Positions 53,666 through 61,043 of a DNA stretch of 64,000 bases are shown one piece after another. The stretch spans positions 84,616 through 148,615 of the forward strand of contig JAHZAY010000007.1 in the NCBI GenBank assembly GCA_019423685.1, written 5' to 3'. Numbering within the stretch: the stretch's first letter is position 1; every line of letters starts with the position of its first letter. This DNA is from Clostridiales bacterium (GTDB taxonomy: Bacteria; Bacillota; Clostridia; Oscillospirales; Ruminococcaceae). A model generated the notes under the pieces. That model made no database searches. It was not told the origin of the DNA and was given only the letters and a program-made list of their open reading frames with translations. Made by a program: the position numbers and the translations under genes.

Positions 53666-53860
53666 ACAATATCCTTCCTTTCCTTTTGGACCTCCTTTAT
53701 TTTAGCTACTTGCCGGAGAGATGTCAACCAGATTTGCTGTTTTGTTCGGCTTTGTACATATTTTTTTAACAGCCACACAAAAGCTTTGCATATCTTCCCC
53801 CCTTGCTTCTTGTTTCCGCTTCTATTATAATAAAAGGAAAAAAGAAAGGGAGGCGGTGCA

Positions 53861-55165
53861 ATGAGCACTCCGCTGGCGGACCTCATGCGTCCGCAGTCCA
53901 TCGACGAGGTGGTTGGACAACAACATATTCTGGGAAAAGACGGCATTCTCTATCGAATCGCCCAATCCGGCACCGTCCCCAACCTGATCTTTTATGGTCC
54001 GCCCGGCACCGGCAAAACCACCGTTGCCCGCATCATTGCAAAACAGGCCGGGAAAAAGCTGTACAAATTAAACGGCACCACCGCCTCCACCGCCGACCTC
54101 AAGGAAATCATCTCCTCACTGGATACCTTTGAAGGGATGAATGGGGTCGTGCTCTATCTCGACGAAATCCAGTACCTCAACAAAAAGCAGCAGCAAACTC
54201 TGCTGGAATTTTTGGAGAATGGACAGATTACCCTGATCGCCTCCACGACGGAAAACCCATACTTTTATATTTATAATGCGATCATCAGCCGCAGCACCGT
54301 TTTTGAATTTAAGGCGGTCGACCCCGAAGAGATCGAAAAAGCTCTGGCCCGCGGTGTAGAAATCTTGCGGGAAGAGTGTGCACAGCAAGGGCTTTCTTTA
54401 AAGCTAGAGGACCATGTGCTGCAAAGCATCGCCCTCTCCTGCGGAGGGGATGTGCGCAAGTCGATCAACACGCTGGAAATTGCCTATCTTGCCGCCGCTG
54501 TACAGGACGGGGAAAAGATCATCTCTGCCAATCAGCTGCAAAGCATCTCCCAGCGCGCTGCTCTGCGCTATGACAAGAGCGATGACGTCCACTACGACCT
54601 GCTCTCTGCCCTGCAAAAATCGATCCGCGGCTCGGATGAAAATGCCGCCCTGCACTACCTCGCCCGCCTGCTGGAGGCCGGCGACCTCATTTCCCCTTGC
54701 CGCCGGCTGTTGGTCATCGCCAGCGAGGACATCGGTATGGCCTATCCCATGTGTGCCGTCATCGTCAAAGCCTGTGTCGACAGTGCCCTGCAAATTGGGC
54801 TTCCCGAAGCGCGCATCCCGCTGGCACAGGCAGTCGTCACCATGGCAACCGCGCCCAAATCCAATTCTGCCTACCTCGCCATCAACCAGGCGATGGCCGA
54901 TGTGCGTGCGGGAAAGGTGGGAGACTTTCCGCGCTGTCTGCAAAACAAGCATTTTGACGGCGCAGAGGTGGAAAACAAGGGGCAATTCTACAAATATCCG
55001 CACGATTATCCCGACCATTATGTCCGCCAGCAGTACATGCCGGATATTCTAAAAGGGACAGTATATTACCACTTTGGTGAAAACAAGACCGAGGATGCCG
55101 CACGCCGCTACCGGGAAAAGATTTTGCAAAATCTTGAAGAGAGGAATCAGCGCGGAGAAGAATAA
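53861..55165 (+). CDS. rarA: Replication-associated recombination protein RarA/MgsA
   Basis: The 434-residue AAA+ protein resembles clamp-loader ATPases: RPQSIDEVVGQQHIL, Walker A GPPGTGKTT (about residues 46-54), LYLDEIQYLNKKQQ, and sensor ASTTENPYF. The C terminus is the RarA tetramerisation domain (ASEDIGMAYPMC, APKSNSAYLAIN). It acts at stalled forks. GGGAGGCGG precedes the ATG. Confidence 0.97.
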   Translation: MSTPLADLMRPQSIDEVVGQQHILGKDGILYRIAQSGTVPNLIFYGPPGTGKTTVARIIAKQAGKKLYKLNGTTASTADLKEIISSLDTFEGMNGVVLYLDEIQYLNKKQQQTLLEFLENGQITLIASTTENPYFYIYNAIISRSTVFEFKAVDPEEIEKALARGVEILREECAQQGLSLKLEDHVLQSIALSCGGDVRKSINTLEIAYLAAAVQDGEKIISANQLQSISQRAALRYDKSDDVHYDLLSALQKSIRGSDENAALHYLARLLEAGDLISPCRRLLVIASEDIGMAYPMCAVIVKACVDSALQIGLPEARIPLAQAVVTMATAPKSNSAYLAINQAMADVRAGKVGDFPRCLQNKHFDGAEVENKGQFYKYPHDYPDHYVRQQYMPDILKGTVYYHFGENKTEDAARRYREKILQNLEERNQRGEE

Positions 55166-55187
55166 CAAACTGTATATCGCAAAAAAG

Positions 55188-55225
55188 CGGAGCGCTCATC
55201 ACTGGATGGGCGCTCCGTTTGTTTC
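55188..55225. terminator. Bidirectional terminator after rarA
   Basis: A stem of about 13 bp (CGGAGCGC-T-CATC with GATG-G-GCGCTCCG, 4-base loop) lies between convergent genes. The minus-strand side ends in CTTTTTT. Confidence 0.8.
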
Positions 55226-55258
55226 TTATATCGTTTGGATCGTGCTTGTAAACAGCTG

Positions 55259-55468
55259 TTATCTCCCCGTTTCTTCCTGCTCGCTTATAAAACCTCCCAG
55301 CGCCTTTTCTGCCCGCCTTTCCAATGCACGTCGCTGTTCCTGCCAATTGGGCGGCAAGTTTTGCTCTATTTTCTGCACAGCGCCTTCCCCCACCAAAAGC
55401 CTGCTCAAAAGGACCGTGTCTCCCTGTCCCTGGGTCCAATAGCTGCACACCGTAAATTGTTTTGGCAC
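55259..55468 (-). CDS. Small protein beside the serine recombinase
   Basis: The 69-residue product begins with a GTG preceded by GGGGAGGGGA at good spacing. Its N-terminal half is beta-like (QFTVCSYWTQGQGDTVLLSRLLVGEGA), and its C-terminal half is a charged helix (WQEQRRALERRAEKALGGF). It is divergent from the recombinase gene, and a 10-bp inverted repeat lies between the two. I do not recognise the family. By position it could be a recombination directionality factor, but this is inference. Confidence 0.55.
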   Translation of the reverse strand: MPKQFTVCSYWTQGQGDTVLLSRLLVGEGAVQKIEQNLPPNWQEQRRALERRAEKALGGFISEQEETGR

Positions 55469-55484
55469 TTCGATCCCCTCCCCT

Positions 55485-55530
55485 ACACTGTATGCAGATG
55501 TCTTTTTGAACAGAAGCGCACATACAGTGT
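55485..55530. repeat. Inverted repeat ACACTGTATG ... CATACAGTGT between divergent genes
   Basis: Two perfect 10-bp arms (55485-55494 and 55521-55530) are separated by 26 bp, in the gap between the small minus-strand gene and the recombinase. The right arm contains CATACAGT, which equals the sigma-E -10 consensus CATACANT and lies 36 bp before the recombinase GTG. The -35 side (GTCTTTT) is poor. It may be a regulator-binding dyad, a sporulation promoter, or both. Confidence 0.5.
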
Positions 55531-55564
55531 GCTAAACAGATTCACCACAAGGGAGGTCTTTCGT

Positions 55565-56953
55565 GTGAAAACTGCCGCCGCCTATATCCGCGTCTCGACC
55601 GATGAACAGTTGGAATTTTCTCCTGCCAGCCAGCTTGCACAGATCCGGCGATTCGCCGCTGCAAATGGCTACTCTCTGCCCACAGAGTTTATCTTTTTGG
55701 AGGAGGACGGCCGATCTGGACGGTACAGCCAGAGCCGCCCCGCTTTTCTGAGGATGATCGCCGCGGCAAAACAGATCCCCAAACCTTTCGACGCCATTTT
55801 GGTCTGGAAATATTCCCGCTTTGCCCGCAACCGGCAGGACAGCATCGTCTACAAATCTATGCTGCGCAAGCAGTTGGGCATCGATGTCCTCTCGGTCAGC
55901 GAGCAGCTGGGTGACAACAAAATGTCCATCATCACCGAGGCGGTCATCGAGGCGATGGACGAGTTTTACAGCGTCAATCTGGCCGAAGAGGTCACCAGAG
56001 GCATGGCACAGAAGGCGCGCCAGGGACAGCCAATGACCTACGCTCCCTTCGGCTATCTGCTGCAAGGCAAGCACTATCTGCCAGATCCGCAGACTGCGCC
56101 GCTGGTACAGAGCATCTTTTCGGACTTTCTGGCCGGGATGAGCTGCCTGCAAATTGCACAAAAGCTATCAGCTCTTCAGGCGCGCACCCGCTTTGGCAAC
56201 CCCCTGCGCAGCCGCAACATCTCCTACATATTGCAAAATCCCCTCTATGTGGGGAAAATCCGATGGCACTCCGGCAGCGCAGTGATCCTCTCTGAAGGGG
56301 AACATCCCCCATTGGTCACCAAAGCTATATGGGAACAGGCGCAGGAGCGCTTGCAGCTGCTGCGGACAATCTATCCCAAAAAGGCCAAACCCTCCGTCAA
56401 AACGCAGCAGGAGTTTGCACTGCGCGGACTTGTGCGGTGCAGCAGCTGCGGGGAAACGCTGGTAAAAAGCTCCCGCGGATACCTGCAATGCGGCGGGTAT
56501 GCGCGGGGAAAGTGCAGCGACTCGCACGCCATCCGCTCCCAACAGCTCGAGGAGCTGGTATGGGCGGCGCTGCGGACAGATTTTGCCGGCTCTGTCCTTC
56601 AGCTTCCATCGAGGAAAAAGGGGGATTGCTCCAACCTGATCGGCAGCCAGATCGCCTGGGAAGAAAAGAAGCTGCAGCGGGCGCGCGCAGCGTATGAGGC
56701 GGGGGTGGACTCGCTGGAAGAGTACCGCCAGGAAAAAGAAAATTTAACTGCCGCCATCCGCCGCCTACAGCAACAGCTGCAAAGCGCCCCTGCTCCACAA
56801 AAAGAGCTCTTTTCGGGTCCGGTTTTGCTGTGCGACCTTCTCAGCGGCGATCGGCTGACATCCTCCGAGAAAAACCGAATTTTACGCGCAATCATCCAAT
56901 CCATCACCTTTGACCGCAAAAAGAATCAAATCAAAATATACTATTACAGTTAG
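55565..56953 (+). CDS. Large serine recombinase
   Basis: The 462-residue protein has the serine resolvase/invertase catalytic domain at residues 1-145. The nucleophile Ser is in AAYIRVSTDEQLEF, and the conserved Arg are in WKYSRFARNRQDS. A recombinase domain follows (about 155-260, APFGYLLQGK to NPLYVGKI), then a zinc ribbon (CSSCGE-C-C, about residues 295-320), a coiled coil (about 360-410) and a short tail. This is the SpoIVCA/phiC31 architecture. GGGAGG precedes the GTG at 55565. Its stop lies 49 bp from the point where cotJC is interrupted. No phage genes accompany it. Confidence 0.93.
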   Translation: MKTAAAYIRVSTDEQLEFSPASQLAQIRRFAAANGYSLPTEFIFLEEDGRSGRYSQSRPAFLRMIAAAKQIPKPFDAILVWKYSRFARNRQDSIVYKSMLRKQLGIDVLSVSEQLGDNKMSIITEAVIEAMDEFYSVNLAEEVTRGMAQKARQGQPMTYAPFGYLLQGKHYLPDPQTAPLVQSIFSDFLAGMSCLQIAQKLSALQARTRFGNPLRSRNISYILQNPLYVGKIRWHSGSAVILSEGEHPPLVTKAIWEQAQERLQLLRTIYPKKAKPSVKTQQEFALRGLVRCSSCGETLVKSSRGYLQCGGYARGKCSDSHAIRSQQLEELVWAALRTDFAGSVLQLPSRKKGDCSNLIGSQIAWEEKKLQRARAAYEAGVDSLEEYRQEKENLTAAIRRLQQQLQSAPAPQKELFSGPVLLCDLLSGDRLTSSEKNRILRAIIQSITFDRKKNQIKIYYYS

Positions 56954-57001
56954 AAAGCGAGCGGAGTAGCCCTTTTGCTTTTCGGCTATCGTATTGCAAT
57001 T

Positions 57002-57097
57002 GGGTCCACCCAACTGTGAGATGATGACCTTGGCCGCAGCGGCATTGGGTCGGGCAATGCGGACCGGGTATTCCAGTTTCTTGCTGTAACTCCACAT
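57002..57097 (-). pseudogene. cotJC: cotJC, 5' fragment only
   Basis: CotJC is a manganese-catalase-like spore-coat protein of about 190 residues. Here the first 32 residues are present, from MWSYSKKLEYPVRIARPN to AKVIISQLGGP, and match the family start. The next family residues (DGELAA...) are replaced by NCNTIAEKQK, and the frame then runs without resemblance to a stop at 56882. The break is at about 57002-57007. A GAGGAGG site precedes the ATG, and cotJB ends 4 bp upstream. The remaining about 160 codons are nowhere in the window. The gene is either rearranged during sporulation by the adjacent recombinase or broken. Confidence 0.9.
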
Positions 57098-57101
57098 AAG
57101 C

Positions 57102-57377
57102 CTATTCCTCCTCTGTATTGGCCTGCAAATCCCACGGCCATGGATCGTCTACCCAGCTCCAGCGGGTCGCCCCATCCGCTGCCATCGGGGTCAAAGAGCC
57201 AAACTGCTTTTCATAAGCCGCCTTGGCTTCCTGCAGCAGCTTTGCATATTTGTTGTAATATTGCAGAGCGTCCTTGTCCTGTGGATGGGTGTCCAGAAAA
57301 AGATTTGCCTCGACAAGGGCAAACTCGTACATCTGTACCTTCTTCATCAAGGTTTGGCGGGTGTTACTTTGTGCCAC
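57102..57377 (-). CDS. cotJB: Spore coat protein CotJB
   Basis: The 91-residue product contains VQMYEFALVEANLFLDTHPQDKDALQYYNKY and the C-terminal WSWVDDPWPWDLQ, both typical of CotJB. It is made in the mother cell and assembles in the coat with CotJA and CotJC. The GTG start at 57377 overlaps the end of cotJA by 14 bp and has GGAGGAGG 9 bases upstream. Confidence 0.93.
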   Translation of the reverse strand: MAQSNTRQTLMKKVQMYEFALVEANLFLDTHPQDKDALQYYNKYAKLLQEAKAAYEKQFGSLTPMAADGATRWSWVDDPWPWDLQANTEEE

Positions 57378-57564
57378 TTGGAACAGCCTCCTCCCCGATA
57401 AAAGGTTTATCCAGCTGGGCAAAGATGGTGCCGCGTGAAAGGCCCAAGCCTGTTTCGTACAGATCCCCCCACTGCTGGGTGGGAACATAGGCCATTGCGA
57501 GCGAGATGGGCTGGTCGGTGAACTGCGAACAGCCGCTGTCCTTGTCACAAACTTGAAACAGCAT
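57364..57564 (-). CDS. cotJA: Spore coat-associated protein CotJA
   Basis: The 66-residue product has SLAMAYVPTQQWGDLYETGLGLSRGTIFAQLDKPF, the CotJA core. AAGGAG precedes the ATG at 57564. It is the first gene of the cotJ operon, which is known from Bacillus to be under mother-cell (sigma-E) control; no convincing sigma-E site was found upstream here. A 12-codon reading frame with GGGAGGG (57585-57623) lies just upstream and may be a leader peptide. Confidence 0.9.
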   Translation of the reverse strand: MLFQVCDKDSGCSQFTDQPISLAMAYVPTQQWGDLYETGLGLSRGTIFAQLDKPFIGEEAVPSGTK

Positions 57565-57758
57565 GATATACCGCTCCTTTTTCTCTAAAGAATCTGTGCC
57601 TGCATCTTGCCTGCACATTCCATGACTATGCCCTCCCTTGCACTTTGGTGCTGCGTTCTAAACCGATATATTTAGCCTGTCCTGCAAAAGGCGCAGAGGT
57701 TCAAACGCTTTTGCCCCTTTGTCCTATCAAATACGCCAGATTCTTTTAGAAAAAATTT

Positions 57759-58409
57759 TCACCGGCAAATGAAGAAGGTGTTGCGTGAAAAGTCAATGAC
57801 CCCTTCTCGCTTTAGTTTGCTCAGTTCCACCGTCATCGCACTGCGGTCCACCGAGAGAAAATCCGCCAGCTGCTGCCGATTAAAAGGAATGGTAAAGCTG
57901 CTGTTGCCCCGTGACTGCGCCGAAAGATAGGCCAGAAGCTTTTCCCTGGTCGTCTTGCGCGACAAAATATCCAGCTTCATGCTCAGAAACTGATTTTTCT
58001 TTGCCGTAATCCGCAGCAAATTGCGCACCATCTGCTGGTGAAAGGGGCAGGCCGACGGGCACAGGGTCAACACTTTCTGCGCGTGCAGCAGCAGCACCTC
58101 ACTGGGCTGCACTGCCACCACCCGAATATCCGCCTGCACGCCGGGCAAGCAGGCAAAGGTCTCTGCAAAAGCCTCCCCTTCCCCTATCGAGGCCACTATC
58201 GAACGGTTGCCCCAATAGTCGTCCCGTTCCACCAGGACCTGTCCTGTCAGAACAATGCCGATCTGCCGAATCTCCTCTCCCGGCAGAAAGATCACTTCTC
58301 CGCGTCCAAAGTGCTTTGTCTGCGCACCAAAACACTGGATTACCGAGCGAATTTCTTCTTGCTGCATTCCCGCAAAGATTGGCACCTGCATCAGTCTTTG
58401 AAAATCCAT
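57759..58409 (-). CDS. Crp/Fnr family transcriptional regulator
   Basis: The 216-residue protein has an N-terminal cNMP-binding beta-barrel (GEEIRQIGIVLTGQVLVERDDYWGNRSIVASIGEGEAFAETFA) and a C-terminal winged helix (TTREKLLAYLSAQS, FNRQQLADFLSVDRSAMTVELSKLKREGVI). The barrel cysteines are not in an Fnr cluster pattern, so an oxygen-sensing iron-sulfur cluster is not indicated. This resembles the clostridial CooA/YeiL-like group. It diverges from an iron-sulfur protein gene, its likely target. A near-consensus promoter and a palindrome lie in its leader. Confidence 0.92.
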   Translation of the reverse strand: MDFQRLMQVPIFAGMQQEEIRSVIQCFGAQTKHFGRGEVIFLPGEEIRQIGIVLTGQVLVERDDYWGNRSIVASIGEGEAFAETFACLPGVQADIRVVAVQPSEVLLLHAQKVLTLCPSACPFHQQMVRNLLRITAKKNQFLSMKLDILSRKTTREKLLAYLSAQSRGNSSFTIPFNRQQLADFLSVDRSAMTVELSKLKREGVIDFSRNTFFICR

Positions 58410-58426
58410 CTTTTACCCCTTTCTTT

Positions 58427-58440
58427 GTTGGAAATCCAAC
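58427..58440. promoter_or_regulatory. Palindrome GTTGG-AAAT-CCAAC, possible Crp/Fnr-family operator
   Basis: A 5+5 bp palindrome with a 4-bp spacer, the geometry of Fnr-type sites, lies between the regulator's start codon and its -10 box. Autorepression is a reasonable guess. Confidence 0.45.
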
Positions 58441-58455
58441 AGATTTTTTATAGAT

Positions 58456-58484
58456 ATTATAGTATCCTGTTCTCATCAGGTCAA
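58456..58484 (-). promoter_or_regulatory. Sigma-A promoter of the Crp/Fnr regulator gene
   Basis: On the minus strand TTGACC (58479-58484) and TATAAT (58456-58461) are 17 bp apart. Confidence 0.8.
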
Positions 58485-58558
58485 TACACCATCTGGGATT
58501 GACAATTGAATTGCATCCTAACACCTCCTATGTCCCTATAGAAAGGAAAAAACTATCT

Positions 58559-59269
58559 ATGATCCGTAAAATTGTTTCGATCGACGAGGCACTCTGCAAC
58601 GGCTGCGGCCTGTGTGCCAAAGCCTGCCACGAAGGTGCCATTGCGATGATTGACGGCAAAGCCAAACTGATCCGCGACGACTACTGCGACGGTCTTGGGG
58701 ACTGTCTGCCCGCCTGCCCTACCGGGGCCATCCGCATCATCGAGCGCGAAGCTGCCGCCTACGATGAGGCTGCTGTACAGGCAAAGAACAAGGTACAGCC
58801 CGCCGTGCACCACGGCTGCCCCGGTGCAATGGCGCGTAAACTTGGCTCCCATGCAAAACCGCTGCACCCACACCGTGCACAGGAAAGCGCCGGCGTTCCC
58901 GCCGAAAGCCAGCTCTCCCAGTGGCCGGTACAGATTCGTCTGGCAGCGGCAAACGCCTCCTTCTTTGACGACGCGCACCTGTTGATCGCTGCGGACTGCA
59001 CCGCCTTTGCCTGCGGTGATTTTCACAACCGCTTTATGAAAAATCGCATCACGCTGGTCGGCTGTCCAAAACTCGACCCCGTCGATTACTCCGAAAAGCT
59101 CACCGAAATCCTCTCCACCCACAACATCAAAAGCATCACCCTGGTACGCATGCAGGTTCCATGCTGTGGCGGACTGGAGCAGGTGCTCAAAAAGGCGCTC
59201 ATCAACTGTAAAAAGTTGATTCCGTGGCAGGTGCAGGTGCTCTCGATTGACGGGCAGGTCATCGAATAA
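58559..59269 (+). CDS. 4Fe-4S ferredoxin-domain protein
   Basis: The 236-residue protein begins with two cluster motifs in ALCNGCGLCAKACHEGAI (CxxCxxCxxxC, residues 13-23) and CDGLGDCLPACPTGAI (residues 43-58). The next 170 residues contain further cysteines, such as HHGCPG, AADCTAFACGDFH, VGCPKLD and VPCCGGLE. This pattern occurs in iron-sulfur proteins of clostridia that pair with Crp/Fnr-type regulators. The electron partner is unknown. AAAGGA precedes the ATG at 58559. It diverges from the regulator gene, 149 bp away. Confidence 0.88.
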   Translation: MIRKIVSIDEALCNGCGLCAKACHEGAIAMIDGKAKLIRDDYCDGLGDCLPACPTGAIRIIEREAAAYDEAAVQAKNKVQPAVHHGCPGAMARKLGSHAKPLHPHRAQESAGVPAESQLSQWPVQIRLAAANASFFDDAHLLIAADCTAFACGDFHNRFMKNRITLVGCPKLDPVDYSEKLTEILSTHNIKSITLVRMQVPCCGGLEQVLKKALINCKKLIPWQVQVLSIDGQVIE

Positions 59270-59310
59270 CCCTTGATTCCCTCTCTTTATTTTTAGATTC
59301 TCAAATAAGA

Positions 59311-59352
59311 CAGCAAAAACCCGGCGTCAAAATTGACGCCGGGTTTTTGCTG
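59311..59352. terminator. Bidirectional terminator
   Basis: Two complementary 20-base arms (59311-59330 and 59333-59352) form a long GC-centred hairpin with A and T tracts inside the outer stem. It lies between the convergent ferredoxin and BCCT genes. Confidence 0.85.
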
Positions 59353-59414
59353 TTGTAGGGTTTTATTTATAGAAGGCTCATGTTGTTGAAGAAGAATTTC
59401 AAAAGAGAGTTTTT

Positions 59415-60968
59415 TTATTGGTCGCTTTCCTCAGATACTTTTTCAGGTTGCTGCTGTACCTCTTTCGAAGTATCCAGTTTTTCCTGTTTGAGCGCTTTGA
59501 CCATCGAAATGCAGGTCAAGAGCATGATAAAGATAAATGGGAAAGCTGCCGCGATGGAGATAGATTGCAGTGGGTTTAATCCACCGGCAATCAGCAGGCC
59601 AACTGCCAAAATGGATTGCAGAACGCCCCACAGAATTTTCTTGCCGTTAGGCGGGTTGAGGTTGCCGTTAGAGGTCAGCATCGACAGTACGAAGGTACCG
59701 GAATTGGCGGATGTGATGAAGAAGGTACATAACAACACAATTGCAACGATACAAAGGACGATGCTGAACGGATATTTCTGCATGACCACGAACAGGCCAA
59801 CTTCAGGAGTATTGACAACTTCCTCCATCTCGGAGGTGAGCAGCTGGCCGGTAGCGCCAAGATGGATGCCCAGTGTGCCAAAGATGGCAAACCAGATCAA
59901 AGATCCAAGGGTTGGTGCCAGAACAACGCCTGCGATAAACTCGCGGATGGTACGTCCTTTGGAGATGCGGGCGATGAAGATGCCGACAAACGGAGCCCAG
60001 GCAATCCACCAAGACCAATAGAATACGCGCCATTTCTGTACCCAGCTGCTGTCGCCATAGGAGCTGATGGAAAGGCTGTCCTGGATGAAGTTGCCGATGT
60101 ACTGACCGACACCATTGACCAAGTTGTTGATGATCTCGATCTTTGGACCAATGAGAACTGCTACGAGCATAAGTCCCAGTGCAATGTAGAGGTTGGCATC
60201 CGAGACCAATTTGATGCCCTTTTCAATTCCCGAAACTGCCGACCAGATGTAGATCACCGAAATAATTGCGATAATGACAATCTGGACAAACAGTGTGGAT
60301 GGGATGCCAAACAGATAGTTTAAACCACTGTTGATCTGTAAAACACCCAGTCCCAACGAGGTAACCACGCCAGCTACGGTTGCAAAGACTGCCAAAATAT
60401 CGACAAGATGGCGCAAACCGGTGTGCGGCTTTTTGGTGCCCATGACAGGTTCCAGAATGGTGCTGATCAGTCCTGGTTTATTTTTACGGAACTGGAAGTA
60501 AGCCAACGCAAGTCCGATAATTGCGTAATTTGCCCACGGGTGAATGCCCCAATGCATAAAGCTGGAACGGATTGCAAAATCAGCAGCCGCCGGGCTTGCC
60601 GGCTCGATGCCGGAAATTGGTGCAATATAGTGGGAGAGTGGCTCCGAAATGCCCCAAAAGACAAGGCCTACGCCCATGCCTGCGCCAAAGAGCATTGCGA
60701 ACCATGAAACGGTGTTGTACTCCGGTTTGGAGTCATCTGGGCCAAGGCGAATGTTTCCCCATTTGCTGAAGGCAAGCACTACAACAAATGCGACAAAGCC
60801 GAACATGGCAATCAGATACAGCCAACCAAACTCTTGGGTGAAAAAGTTAAATACGAAATCAGAGACCTTTGTAAAGCTCTCTTTACCTACCAACGCCCAT
60901 ATTGCGATGGCCGCCGTGATGATCAGCGACAGATAGAAAACGGTCTGTTTCTCGCCGCTTTTTTTCAT
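59415..60968 (-). CDS. BCCT family glycine betaine transporter
   Basis: The 517-residue protein has twelve membrane segments and the BCCT signatures MLFGAGMGVGLVFWGISEPLSHY (about residues 92-114) and WSWWIAWAPFVGIFIARISKGRTIREFI (about 315-342). The GMGVGL segment has the glycine pattern of sodium-coupled betaine carriers such as BetP and OpuD. The ATG at 60968 has GGGAATG upstream. It lies 75 bp after grdH, with a hairpin between them, and should feed betaine to the reductase. Choline or carnitine as substrates cannot be excluded. Confidence 0.93.
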   Translation of the reverse strand: MKKSGEKQTVFYLSLIITAAIAIWALVGKESFTKVSDFVFNFFTQEFGWLYLIAMFGFVAFVVVLAFSKWGNIRLGPDDSKPEYNTVSWFAMLFGAGMGVGLVFWGISEPLSHYIAPISGIEPASPAAADFAIRSSFMHWGIHPWANYAIIGLALAYFQFRKNKPGLISTILEPVMGTKKPHTGLRHLVDILAVFATVAGVVTSLGLGVLQINSGLNYLFGIPSTLFVQIVIIAIISVIYIWSAVSGIEKGIKLVSDANLYIALGLMLVAVLIGPKIEIINNLVNGVGQYIGNFIQDSLSISSYGDSSWVQKWRVFYWSWWIAWAPFVGIFIARISKGRTIREFIAGVVLAPTLGSLIWFAIFGTLGIHLGATGQLLTSEMEEVVNTPEVGLFVVMQKYPFSIVLCIVAIVLLCTFFITSANSGTFVLSMLTSNGNLNPPNGKKILWGVLQSILAVGLLIAGGLNPLQSISIAAAFPFIFIMLLTCISMVKALKQEKLDTSKEVQQQPEKVSEESDQ

Positions 60969-60998
60969 ATGCTCATTCCCTTCCCTTACATAAATTCT

Positions 60999-61027
60999 AA
61001 GGGCGAAGGTCAAATCCCTTCGCCCTT
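60999..61027 (-). promoter_or_regulatory. Intercistronic hairpin between grdH and the BCCT gene
   Basis: An 11-bp perfect stem (AAGGGCGAAGG and CCTTCGCCCTT) with a 7-base loop lies in the 75-bp gap. On the minus strand no T run follows, so it probably stabilises or separates the messages rather than ending transcription. Confidence 0.55.
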
Positions 61028-61043
61028 TTTATGATCTTTTCTG

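Noticed and set aside
55170..55564. Search for the missing 3' part of cotJC directly left of the recombinase
   Set aside because: All six frames of this stretch were examined by eye; none resembles the CotJC body, so a tiny 1.8-kb element split between two adjacent cotJC halves is excluded.
55565..56953. The recombinase as part of a prophage or conjugative element
   Set aside because: No phage structural, replication or transfer genes occur nearby; the neighbours are rarA and the cotJ operon.
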